From positions 8,309,501-8,373,500 of the forward strand of contig NZ_CP029078.1 in NCBI RefSeq assembly GCF_005222485.1: a stretch of 64,000 nt of DNA, in the 5' to 3' direction. Under the pieces are notes generated by a model. It made no database searches. It was not told the origin of the DNA and saw nothing but the letters and a program-made list of their open reading frames with translations. The position numbers were made by a program, and so were the translations under genes. This DNA is from Streptomyces griseoviridis. GTDB taxonomy: Bacteria; Actinomycetota; Actinomycetes; Streptomycetales; Streptomycetaceae. Shown in pieces: positions 43,345-51,453 of the stretch (position 1 is its first letter; each line of letters starts with the position of its first letter).

Positions 43345-43510
43345 TGCTTTGTTGGGATTGATCCGCCTTTGGCGTCCCAGGTGGGGGAGATCCACCGGGC
43401 CACCGGGTTCCACGGGTTCCGCCGGGCCACCGGGTTCCGCCGGGCCACCGGGCCACCGGGCTCTACGGGGTCTAAGGGTTCCGCCGTCCGGCCCGCGACC
43501 CGCCGCGTGA
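43328..43510 (+). CDS. possible 60-residue collagen-like peptide
   Basis: Starting at an ATG inside the palindrome, this frame begins MKTFIRALLGLIRLWRPRW and then has six Gly-X-Y triplets (GPPGSTGSAGPPGSAGPPG) before losing the pattern. The triplets derive from a 9-base DNA repeat (CCGGGCCAC / CGGGTTCCG) at 43395-43448 that slips by one base at 43449-43456. The AAGG before the ATG is too close to act as a normal RBS. It may be a real short collagen-like protein or a chance product of the repeat. Confidence 0.25.
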   Translation: MKTFIRALLGLIRLWRPRWGRSTGPPGSTGSAGPPGSAGPPGHRALRGLRVPPSGPRPAA

Positions 43511-43536
43511 TCCGCCGCGCGATCCGAACGCCAGAC

Positions 43537-44481
43537 CTAGTCGCGCAGGAAGAACTGATGCTGGTCGGAGACCTGTTCGTACTCCTCCAAGCGGGCCTGC
43601 GTCCGCTCCGGGTCGGCGTCCGTCATCGCCTGGAGCAGCGCGGCGGCCATCACACCGGGCGCCGCGTAGGAGTCGAAGACCAGCCGGGAGCCGGTGCCCG
43701 AGGTGAAGGTGACATCGGCCTCGTCCGCCACGGGGCCGAGCGCGAGATCGGTGACGAGCGCCACCCGCAGCCCGGCGCTGCGCGCGACCCGCACGGCGGT
43801 GAGGGTCTCCTGCGCGTGCCGGGGCATCGAGAACGCCAGCAGCCAGGTCCCGCCCGCCTCCCGCGACTGGAGCAGCGCGTCGTAGGCGACGCTGCCGCTG
43901 CGCGTCACCAGCCGTACATCGGGGTGGATACGGCGTGCGGCGTACGCGAAGTACTCGGCGAGGGACGCCGAGATGCGCAGCCCGAGGACGGTCAGCGGGG
44001 TCGACGCGGACAGCTCGCGCCCCACCGCGATGAGCCGGTCCGGGTCGGCGAAGTCGCGCCGCAGGTTCTCCAGGTTCTCGATCTCCGCGTCCACGGCCGC
44101 CTGGAGTTCGTTGCCGCCGCTCTCCTCCGCGCCAGGACCGCCGGCCAGCGCGCCCAGCGCGATCGCCTGGAGCCGCTCACGCAACGCGGGGTAGCCGCTG
44201 AACCCGACCGCGCCCGCGAAACGCGTCACCGACGGCTGGCTGACCCCGACCCGTTCGGCGAGATCGGTGATCGACAGGAACGCGGCCTCGGTGAGGTGCT
44301 CGATCAGGTACTGGGCGATGCGCCGCTGCCCGGGGGACAGCTGCGGCCGGTCGAAAAGGGCCCTGAGCCGTGAGGTCGGGGACGGCTCGGCCTCCGGCGC
44401 GGTCTTGCCCGACGTGATCGCGTACGCCTGCGCCCGAGCCTGTTGCTGCGATGACACCGGTGCGCTTTCTTTGTCTCCCAC
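43537..44481 (-). CDS. MurR/RpiR-family transcriptional regulator
   Basis: The 314-residue protein has an N-terminal HTH_6 domain (about 38-105: SPGQRRIAQYLIEHLTEAAFLSITDLAERVGVSQPSVTRFAGAVGF-like) and a SIS sugar-phosphate-binding domain (about 145-285, VLGLRISASLAEYFAYAARRI and LAFSMPRHAQETLTAV). RpiR regulators respond to phosphosugars such as MurNAc-6-P. The GTG at 44481 has GAGG 6 bases upstream. It follows the GT39 gene by 75 bases on the same strand, with no inverted repeat I could identify; its regulon is unknown. Confidence 0.92.
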   Translation of the reverse strand: MGDKESAPVSSQQQARAQAYAITSGKTAPEAEPSPTSRLRALFDRPQLSPGQRRIAQYLIEHLTEAAFLSITDLAERVGVSQPSVTRFAGAVGFSGYPALRERLQAIALGALAGGPGAEESGGNELQAAVDAEIENLENLRRDFADPDRLIAVGRELSASTPLTVLGLRISASLAEYFAYAARRIHPDVRLVTRSGSVAYDALLQSREAGGTWLLAFSMPRHAQETLTAVRVARSAGLRVALVTDLALGPVADEADVTFTSGTGSRLVFDSYAAPGVMAAALLQAMTDADPERTQARLEEYEQVSDQHQFFLRD

Positions 44482-44556
44482 AGTGCCTCAACATAGCTCA
44501 CACACCGTGCCCGACAGGGTGGCTCCCGGACCTTCCGCCGGCCGCCAGGACCCCTC

Positions 44557-46245
44557 TCACCTGCGGTAGACGGTGATCGAGTGGCCGACGTCGTCGACCG
44601 GCCTGCTGCTGTCGAGCAGCTCCGCGAGGCGCCCGCGCGCCTTCGCCGCGGCCGAGTCCGACACCACCAGGAGACCCCGCACCTCGCGCGCCGGGACCGT
44701 GCGCGGATCGGCGGCGTCGATGCCGTAGTACGACGGGACCCCGCTGCCCTTGTAGACCAGCCAGACCCGCTCGCCCGGGTACCGCTCGCGCAGCCGGTCG
44801 GCGAGCCGGCCCAGGTCCTGCCCCCAGTCCACGTTGGAGTCGTGCAGCCGCAGCCGGGTCTCGGCGGGGCCGCCGAACGCCTCGTTGGAGTACGGCAGGT
44901 AGTAGGGGTACGTCCGCGCCGAACTCACCGCCGTGCACAGCACCAGCGCCCCGGCTGCCACCGCCGCCCACCGCGCCCGCACCACGCGCACAGAGCCCGC
45001 CGCGACGGCCAGGAACATCGGCACGAACAGCGCGTACCGGGTCCCGAAGTCCCGCGCCCCCTGCATCGCCGCCACCAGCAGCACGGCGGCGGGCACCAGC
45101 ACATAGGGCGCGGCCGGCCGCAGCCGTCCGGACCGCAGCAGCACGACGGCCCCCGCCGCCCACAGCGCCAGCATGCCGAGCGGCGTCTTCACCAGCAGCG
45201 CGGCCGGCAGGTAGTACCAGAGCGACCCCGTGTACAGCCGTCCGAACAGGAACCCCTGCCACGGATGGTTCTCCAGCCCGAACTGCACCCGCATGCCGTC
45301 CCGGTACGCCTCGGGGAACGGCATCAGACCGACCAGCACCCCCTTCAGACCGCGCACGGCGGGCACCTGTCCGTCGGGCGACCACCGCAGCAGGGGGTCG
45401 ACCGCCAGATACGACAGCCAGACGACGGCGACGGCGGCCACCGCCACGACGGCCGCGCCCCGCGCCGCCCGCCACAGCGCGGCCCGCCGACCGTGCGAGC
45501 CTGCGCGCCACACCGACCACCCGGCCAGCGCGAGGACCACGGGGAACGCGGGAAGCACGCTCATCTTGGTGGCCATGGCCGCCCCGAACGCGGCCCCCGC
45601 GAGCGGCAGCCACAGCCGGGGCCGCCGGTGCCGAGCCCGCCACAGCAGCCACACCGACGTCAGCGTGAAGCCGGCCGCGGGGACGTCGAGCGTGGCCAGC
45701 GAGCCGTGCGCGATCAGGTCGGGGGAGAAGGCGTAGAGGGCGAGCGCCACCGCGCCCGCCCAGCCGCCCGCGACCTCCCGGGCGAACGCGAACACCGCGA
45801 GGCCGAACAGCAGGGTCAGCGCGATCACCGGGAGCCTGGCCCAGAGCATCAGCCGCCAGGGGTCGTTGCCCGACGCGTACAGCAGACGCCGTCCGAACGC
45901 GCCCTGGTCGCCCTGGAACGACGTGTCGACCCGCGGATCGGCCACCGCGACCCCGGCCGCGATCACCAGCTTGCCCAGCGGCGGGTGCTCGGGGTTGCGG
46001 CGCAGCCGGTGTTCGCGCAGGTAGTCGGCGGCCGTGCCGACGTACACGGGCTCGTCGATGGTGGGCGTCTGCGCCCTCGCCGTCGTCACCATCGCCACCG
46101 CCATCTGCGCGAGCAGCGCGGCCACCAGGAGCGGCAGCAGCAGCCGGCGCGGGGAGCGGCGCGGTCGCGGGGCGGGCGGGTGGTCCTCGTCGTCGCGGGT
46201 CCCGGTGCCGGTGTCCAGGACCGCTCGCTGTTCGTGCGCCATCAT
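44557..46245 (-). CDS. GT39-type (PMT/ArnT-like) polytopic glycosyltransferase
   Basis: The 562-residue membrane protein has an N-terminal helix and the catalytic-loop acid motif TIDEPVYVGTAADYL near 60-74 with an Asp-Glu pair, then NPEHPPLGKL (about 83-92) and GSLATLDVPAAGFTL, which are typical of GT39/GT83 enzymes using polyprenyl-phosphate sugars. About eleven membrane segments follow. The C-terminal soluble part (LHDSNVDWGQDLGRLADRLRE, about 455-475) is found in related family members. I infer transfer of a lipid-linked sugar to an exported protein or glycan. Start is the first of two consecutive ATGs. Confidence 0.85.
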   Translation of the reverse strand: MMAHEQRAVLDTGTGTRDDEDHPPAPRPRRSPRRLLLPLLVAALLAQMAVAMVTTARAQTPTIDEPVYVGTAADYLREHRLRRNPEHPPLGKLVIAAGVAVADPRVDTSFQGDQGAFGRRLLYASGNDPWRLMLWARLPVIALTLLFGLAVFAFAREVAGGWAGAVALALYAFSPDLIAHGSLATLDVPAAGFTLTSVWLLWRARHRRPRLWLPLAGAAFGAAMATKMSVLPAFPVVLALAGWSVWRAGSHGRRAALWRAARGAAVVAVAAVAVVWLSYLAVDPLLRWSPDGQVPAVRGLKGVLVGLMPFPEAYRDGMRVQFGLENHPWQGFLFGRLYTGSLWYYLPAALLVKTPLGMLALWAAGAVVLLRSGRLRPAAPYVLVPAAVLLVAAMQGARDFGTRYALFVPMFLAVAAGSVRVVRARWAAVAAGALVLCTAVSSARTYPYYLPYSNEAFGGPAETRLRLHDSNVDWGQDLGRLADRLRERYPGERVWLVYKGSGVPSYYGIDAADPRTVPAREVRGLLVVSDSAAAKARGRLAELLDSSRPVDDVGHSITVYRR

Positions 46246-46338
46246 CCGCCCCGCGGTGCCGCCTGCCGCGGGGCGGCGGGAGCGATCCTGACCCTGTGCA
46301 TGGGGTCACTGTCGCACCGGCTCCCGCCGCCTGGGGCG

Positions 46339-48282
46339 CTACCGCCTCACGAGTCGTACCGACAGACCGTCCGCCGTGTAGACGGGTACGGCCCGCAGCC
46401 GGTCGGAGTTCACCTCGATCCGCGCGAACCGGCCGCGCAGCGCGGGCGCGGACAGCACCCGCACCACCGTGCCGGGCGCGGGCGGCCGGTCGCCGTCGAG
46501 CCGCAGCGCCAGGACGGCGTCGGCGCCGAGCACCACCCGCCGGGTCACCTCGACGGCCGGCCCGCGGCCCGCCCCCGCCGTCGTCACGTCGAGGGTGGCC
46601 GACTCCTGCGCGTACACACCCCGCACCCGCACCGGCCCGACGGTCCTCAACACGCCGCCCGCCACCAGGACATCGCCGTCGCCGAGAGCGTGCGCGCCGT
46701 CCGCGACGAGGGTCCCGGCCCGTACGGTGGTGGCGCCGGTGTACGTGTTGCGGCCGCTCAGCGTCAGCGTGCCGGTGCCCCGCTTGGTGAGACCGCCGGG
46801 GCCGTCGATGTCGTTGCGCCAGACGTCGGCCGCGCCGAAGCCACCGGCGGCTGCGTCCAGGGCGACCGTCACGTCGGACGCGAAGGAGCCGTAGCCGTCC
46901 GCCGCCGTGAACAGGTCGAGCCTGCCCCACTCCTCGAAGCCGTCCAGGAGGAGGTATCCGGAGGGCAGCGCCGTGGAGCGCAGCACCTCGCGGCGCTGGG
47001 CCGCGCTCAGGTACGGCTGCCTGGTCTCCAGGAGCACCTCGGCGCCCTTCGGCACGGTCAGCGGCCTGGCGCGGCCTTGCCGGGTCTGTACGTACGTCAG
47101 CCGGGGCCGGTTCGCGCGGGCGTTGGCCGCGCGGTCGGCGTACCGGTCGGTGCCGGGGCCCGCCGAGTGGGCGTAGGCGTCGAGGGTGTCGGCGGTGGCC
47201 CTGGTGTGCTCCTCGAAAAAGGCGAGCGCCTGGGCGCGGGCGGCGGACTTGAGCGCGGCGTTGGCCGGGTCGGCGAGGGCGGCGGCGGCCAGCGCGGTGG
47301 CCATGATCCGGCCGCTCACCACGTCGAGGGCGGAGTGCATGCCCGCCACGATCCGGGTGTGGCTCAGCTCAAGGGCGCGCGTCACCAGCTCCTGGAAGCG
47401 CTCGGGCACCGCGTACGCGTAGGCGAGCGCCGCCAGATGGAAGGCGTTGGTGTGCCCGCTGGGGAAACCGCCGTCGTCGGCGGGCGAGGTGCCGCGCTGG
47501 CGCAGCAACTGGGGCGCGACGACGACCTTCGAGGCGTAGACGGGGTAGCCGAGCGGGTCCGTCCGCCCGGTGTCGACGACCCGGCTGTTCTCGTCGAGCC
47601 GCCATGGCCGCGGGTACTGGAACGCGTACTTGGCGGGGTTGCCCGAGGCGTACGGGCCGCGCACGGTGTCGACCAGTTCGGCGACCTTGCCGAGCGCCGA
47701 GTCGTGCGCGCCCGCGCCGAGCGCGGAGCCGGCGGGCGCGCCGGCGGGCACCGCGTCGCTGACGGTGGTCGCGGGTGTCCCCTCCGGCGCCTCGGTGATC
47801 GACGTGACGGCCAGCGAACCGGCCTTGTAGAGGGCGGCCAGCGGGCCGAGCCCGGCGATCATCGCGTAGCTCTGGTGCTGGCGGTCGTAGACGAACGACT
47901 CCTTCGCCTGCGCCGGGGTGCGGGAGGTCGTGACCCGCACCGAGTAGCGCACGTTGGCCCGCAGCAGCTCGCGGTCGCGCGCGGTGCCCGTGTTCCACTC
48001 CGCGCCCGTCTTCCACGCCTCGGCCATCCCGCCGAGGACGCGGACGACCGCGTTGGTCTCGGGCGTGAGGTTGGTGAGGACGTTGCTGCGGTAGTCGTCG
48101 ACGAAGGCCGCGGGCACCGGACGGGCGGCGGCCTGGGCGCCGGTGGCGGCTGGCCAGGTCACGAGGGCGGGCGCGGCCAGCACCCCGGCCGACGCGCCGA
48201 GGGAGGTGGTGAGGAACCCCCGCCGGCCGACACCGGGGCGAGCGGCCGGCGCGGCGGAACGGGACCGAGCGGATGACGACAT
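46339..48282 (-). CDS. Tat-exported PAP2 phosphatase with an autotransporter-type beta repeat
   Basis: The 647-residue protein has a twin-arginine signal (RRGFLTTSLGA, about 20-30; cleavage near 52). The PAP2 domain has the three phosphatase motifs KYAFQYPRPWR (about 240), PSGHT and SHTRIVAGMHSALDVVSGR. The C-terminal part has GGLTKRGTGTLTLSGRNTYTG, which matches the autotransporter-associated beta-strand repeat (PATR) otherwise known mainly from Gram-negative autotransporters, and the final strand-rich region to 647. A DAHALGDGDV-like second repeat follows. It probably dephosphorylates a lipid or phosphorylated substrate at the cell surface. The ATG has GAGAGG upstream. Confidence 0.88.
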   Translation of the reverse strand: MSSSARSRSAAPAARPGVGRRGFLTTSLGASAGVLAAPALVTWPAATGAQAAARPVPAAFVDDYRSNVLTNLTPETNAVVRVLGGMAEAWKTGAEWNTGTARDRELLRANVRYSVRVTTSRTPAQAKESFVYDRQHQSYAMIAGLGPLAALYKAGSLAVTSITEAPEGTPATTVSDAVPAGAPAGSALGAGAHDSALGKVAELVDTVRGPYASGNPAKYAFQYPRPWRLDENSRVVDTGRTDPLGYPVYASKVVVAPQLLRQRGTSPADDGGFPSGHTNAFHLAALAYAYAVPERFQELVTRALELSHTRIVAGMHSALDVVSGRIMATALAAAALADPANAALKSAARAQALAFFEEHTRATADTLDAYAHSAGPGTDRYADRAANARANRPRLTYVQTRQGRARPLTVPKGAEVLLETRQPYLSAAQRREVLRSTALPSGYLLLDGFEEWGRLDLFTAADGYGSFASDVTVALDAAAGGFGAADVWRNDIDGPGGLTKRGTGTLTLSGRNTYTGATTVRAGTLVADGAHALGDGDVLVAGGVLRTVGPVRVRGVYAQESATLDVTTAGAGRGPAVEVTRRVVLGADAVLALRLDGDRPPAPGTVVRVLSAPALRGRFARIEVNSDRLRAVPVYTADGLSVRLVRR

Positions 48283-48416
48283 GCGAAAACCTCTCGTGGA
48301 TACGGCGCCCGGCGACGGACGACCGGGCGAGGACGCCTGAGCGAGACAGGCGGCGGTGCGTGACACGAACGGGTGACGGCACCCGATGGCACGGGGGAGT
48401 CGAGGCGGGTGCGGCT

Positions 48417-48590
48417 GGTGGTGCGGGAGCGGGGGCGGGGGTGACCGGTGGTGCGGGAGTGATGGTGGGTGCGGCCGGTGATGCGGGAGCGGGAGGGGCG
48501 GTGTGACCCGTGGTGCGGGAGTGGGGGACCCGTGGCGCCCGGAGCAGCCCGAGCCGCAGCCCACGCCCGAGCCCGAGCCCGAGCCGGAGC
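48417..48590. repeat. 30-bp direct repeats and a CCCGAG hexamer tract
   Basis: GGTGGTGCGGGAG-type motifs start at 48417, 48447, 48477 and 48509 (spacing 30, 30 and 32), and a CCCGAG-rich tract follows at 48566-48590. Both lie in the 545-base gap upstream of the PAP2 gene. The rest of 48283-48827 includes a GGTCCCGTGGCG motif repeated near 48690-48720; no credible gene was found. Confidence 0.6.
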
Positions 48591-48827
48591 CCGCGCCACC
48601 TGACCCGCCCAGGACCGGAGCCGGCCCCGCCCGAACAGGACCTGACCACGCCACGGAGGTGTCCTGTGGTGTCCCGCGGGTCCCGCTGGTCCCGTGGCGT
48701 ACCGCGCGGTCCCGTGGCGCCCCGCGACGGCCGACGCGGATCTACCCCCGGGCTCCGACCCGCCCGCGCGGCCCCGGCGGCCCCGGCGGGCGGGACAGGC
48801 CGGGCGGACGAACCCGGCCCGATCCGT

Positions 48828-49736
48828 TCACAGGATCGAGCGGGCCAGCGCCAGCGCGCCCTCGACCGGTGGCACCCGCAGGGGCCGCGTCCGGGCCGAA
48901 GGCACCGACCGGGCCAGGGCGTCGGTGAACGCCGTGTACAGCGGCGGCTGCGCGAGCACGGTGCTGCCCGCCACCACCACGTCGTCCACCACGACCCCGC
49001 GCGCGGCGAGCCGTTCGACCAGCGCGGCCAGCGCGCGGCCCGCGTCGGCGATGACGGTCCTGGCGAGGAGGGAGCCGGCCTCGGCGGCGGCGAACACCAT
49101 CGGGGCGTGCCGTCCCCAGGCGGCGGAGACGTCCTCCGCGCTCTCGAGGGCGTCACCGAGCGCCGGAACCTCGGCGACCGAGAACGCCTCGACGAGACGG
49201 CGGGCGAGCGCGTCGGGGGCCTCGCCGCGGTCGTGGGCGGCCCACACCGCCCGCGCGGCCTCCCGGACCAGACCGGCCGCGCCGCCCTCGTCGCCGAGCA
49301 CCGCGCCCCAGCCGCCGACCTGGACCCGGCCGCCGTCGGGCAGCAGGCCCACGGCGACCGAACCGGTGCCCGCCACCAGGCCGACACCCCGGTCGAGACC
49401 GGCCGCGGGGACGAGGAGTTCGGCGTCGCCCACGACCAGCGTGGGCACGTCGAGGCGCCGTCGCAGGGCGGTGCGGATTTCTTCGCACTGGCGCGGGGTC
49501 TCGCAGGCGTGACCGCCGACGGCCAGCGCGGCCGGGCGGACGCCCGCGGGCAGCGCCTCGGCGACCAGACCCGCGAGCCAGTCGGCTGCGGCCACCGGAT
49601 CGTGCGGCCGCCAGCCCGCGCTCGGGCGGACCAGGTCGGCGACGGCGGCGTCCGCCGTCCCCGCGCGCAGGTGTGTCTTGGTGCCGCCCACGTCGATCCC
49701 GACCACGAGCGGACGCCCGGGTGAAGTGTCCTGCAC
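48828..49736 (-). CDS. BadF/BcrA-type ATPase, putative N-acetylglucosamine kinase-like sugar kinase
   Basis: The 302-residue protein has an ASKHA fold: GIDVGGTKTH phosphate-1 loop at 13-22, VAGTGSVAVG near 128-137 as phosphate-2, and VVVAGSTVL adenosine loop near 260. This family includes N-acetylglucosamine kinases. It phosphorylates a hexose or amino sugar after import; the substrate is not proven. The GTG at 49736 follows AGAGGATCC. It is divergent from the ROK regulator with a perfect palindrome between, so both belong to the following sugar ABC system. Confidence 0.88.
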   Translation of the reverse strand: MQDTSPGRPLVVGIDVGGTKTHLRAGTADAAVADLVRPSAGWRPHDPVAAADWLAGLVAEALPAGVRPAALAVGGHACETPRQCEEIRTALRRRLDVPTLVVGDAELLVPAAGLDRGVGLVAGTGSVAVGLLPDGGRVQVGGWGAVLGDEGGAAGLVREAARAVWAAHDRGEAPDALARRLVEAFSVAEVPALGDALESAEDVSAAWGRHAPMVFAAAEAGSLLARTVIADAGRALAALVERLAARGVVVDDVVVAGSTVLAQPPLYTAFTDALARSVPSARTRPLRVPPVEGALALARSIL

Positions 49737-49864
49737 GGATCCTCTTTCGTCGTCGCGCACAGCTGCGAACGGTGGCGAACCGTGCCTGGCGGAACGGGAG
49801 TCGGGGAAGTAGGGAAGCCCCGGGACGGGCCTCGTGCGGACCACGGCTGACGCGTACCGTGGAG

Positions 49865-49888
49865 TTCGTTAGGAAGTTAACTAACGAA
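49865..49888. promoter_or_regulatory. perfect inverted repeat between the kinase and ROK regulator
   Basis: TTCGTTAG (49865-49872) and CTAACGAA (49881-49888) are perfect arms around GAAGTTAA, in a locally AT-rich stretch of the 295-base divergent gap. The core GTTAACTAAC-like sequence and position suggest the binding site of the adjacent ROK regulator, controlling both directions. Confidence 0.7.
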
Positions 49889-50031
49889 GTACAGTGCGTC
49901 AAGAGTCGTCGCACACCTGCCCACCGGAACGACCTTCCGGGCCGCCCTGACGGGCGTCCGCGACGCGAGGGCATCCCGTCGCCGCGTCCCGCGACCACCA
50001 GGGAACGCGGCCCCTGACCCATGGGGGAACT

Positions 50032-51177
50032 GTGGAACACGTCGTGGCGGAGGCCCCCCGCCTCACCGAGAGCGCCAGCGCGGTCTTCGCCGTACTGGCC
50101 GCGGCGGGCAGCGCGACCCGGCCGAGGCTCGCGAGCCTCGCGGGCCTGTCCAAGCCGACCGTGTCGTCCGCGGTCGCCGAACTGGAGGGCGCCGGGCTCG
50201 CCGCCTGTTCAGGCACCGCGTCCAGCGGCACCGGACGCTCCGCCGCCGTCTACGCGCTCGGCCCGGCCGCGGGCGCCGTCCTCGCCGTCGATCTCGGCCC
50301 GCACCGCACCCTGGTGCGCGGCTGCGCCCTGGACGGCACCCTCCTCGCCGACGTCACCGGCACCCGCGACCTGGCCGCCGACGCCGTCCGGGAGGCCCTC
50401 GCCGCGCTGCCACCCGGCACCCCGCTGCGCAGCATCGTGGTGGCCGTCGGCGACGTCACCGCCCCCGACCTGGCCGGTACCGGCATGCGCCCGGCGACCG
50501 CGAAGGGCGGACCCGTCTTCGACGCGGTGTCCGTCGTGCTGCCGCCCGGCGTCCCCGTGCACCTGGAGAACAACGTCAACTGCGCGGCCCTCGCCGAACT
50601 CCACGAGGGCGCCGCCCAGGGCAGGCGCAGCTTCGGCTATCTGCGCATCGGCGTCGGCATCGGTCTCGGCATCGTCATCGACGGCCGGGTGCTGCGCGGC
50701 GCGAACGGCGCAGCGGGCGAGCTGGCCAGACTGCCCTACCCGTGGGACGAGGGCCGCAGACCCCGCCAGGAGGCGCTGGAGGAGTACGTCGGCGCGCACT
50801 CCCTGCTGCGCCGCGCCCGGCAGGCGTGGCCGCAGAGCGACGGCCCGCGGCCGGGCAGCGTGGAGCGCCTCTTCGCGCTGGCCGCCGAGGGCAGGCGGGC
50901 GGCCCGCGCGGCCGTCGAGGGGCACGCCGCCGACGTCGGCCGGCTGGCCGCGGCCGTCACCGCCGTACTGGACCCGGGGCTGCTGGTGCTGGGCGGCAGC
51001 ACCGGCGCCGACCCGCAGCTGCTGCCCGGGGTGCGGGCCGAGCTGGACCGGCTGAGCTGGCCCACCGAGGTGGTCAGCAGCCAGGTCGGGGACAGCGGCA
51101 CGGTGGTCGGCGCGGCCAGGCTCGCCGTGGCCAGGGGAGTCCAAAACGTGACCGAAGGCGCGCAGGCGAAGGATTGA
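50032..51177 (+). CDS. ROK-family transcriptional regulator
   Basis: The 381-residue protein has an N-terminal winged helix (SAVFAVLAAAGSATRPRLASLAGLSKPTVSSAVAELEGAGL-like, about 15-55) and a ROK kinase-like domain with VLAVDLGPHRT, HLENNVNCAALAE and IGVGIGLGIVIDG. The zinc-binding CxCG cluster of classical members is missing (RGANGAAGELARLPYPW instead). It is the likely local repressor of the sugar ABC operon and the divergent kinase. I chose the GTG at 50032, with GGGGGA just upstream; this spacing is short, so an alternative start downstream is possible. Confidence 0.9.
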   Translation: MEHVVAEAPRLTESASAVFAVLAAAGSATRPRLASLAGLSKPTVSSAVAELEGAGLAACSGTASSGTGRSAAVYALGPAAGAVLAVDLGPHRTLVRGCALDGTLLADVTGTRDLAADAVREALAALPPGTPLRSIVVAVGDVTAPDLAGTGMRPATAKGGPVFDAVSVVLPPGVPVHLENNVNCAALAELHEGAAQGRRSFGYLRIGVGIGLGIVIDGRVLRGANGAAGELARLPYPWDEGRRPRQEALEEYVGAHSLLRRARQAWPQSDGPRPGSVERLFALAAEGRRAARAAVEGHAADVGRLAAAVTAVLDPGLLVLGGSTGADPQLLPGVRAELDRLSWPTEVVSSQVGDSGTVVGAARLAVARGVQNVTEGAQAKD

Positions 51178-51209
51178 CGCCCTCGGACTCGGTCTGCCAA
51201 TGTCCGGAC

Positions 51210-51217
51210 AAGCGCTT
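51210..51217. promoter_or_regulatory. AAGCGCTT palindrome, LacI-type half-operator candidate
   Basis: CAAGCGCTTTC lies in the 276-base gap between the ROK gene and the binding-protein gene, about 240 bases before its GTG. The 8-base core is perfectly symmetrical and resembles the CG-centred operators of LacI-family regulators. No LacI gene is present in the window. Confidence 0.35.
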
Positions 51218-51453
51218 TCTAAGTCGGCCGGGACGCCGACTCGGAGTGAGCGTCCCGCCGGTACGCGACAGCCGTACGGCGACCCCGCGAGGGCGTGCTC
51301 GCGAGGCAGCGGCCGACGAAGGCCGGGGACCCCACCCGACAGGGCGACACGGTCCGGGCGAGGCCGTTCCCCCGGAGAGCCACATCGAGCAGACCGCACC
51401 CGAGCCGCATTCCGACCGGCCGGGACCCGTCACGCACATTCAGGGAGGACCCG

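Noticed and set aside
44581..48276. 1231-codon open frame on the plus strand
   Set aside because: It is antisense to the GT39 and PAP2 genes, has His/Arg/Gly-rich composition and no family pattern; typical shadow of high-GC codon bias.
48503..48928. Pro-Glu repeat protein (PEPEPEPEP) in the gap before the kinase
   Set aside because: It is a translation of a CCCGAG hexamer tract, lacks a supported start and continues as Arg/Pro-rich shadow antisense to the kinase.
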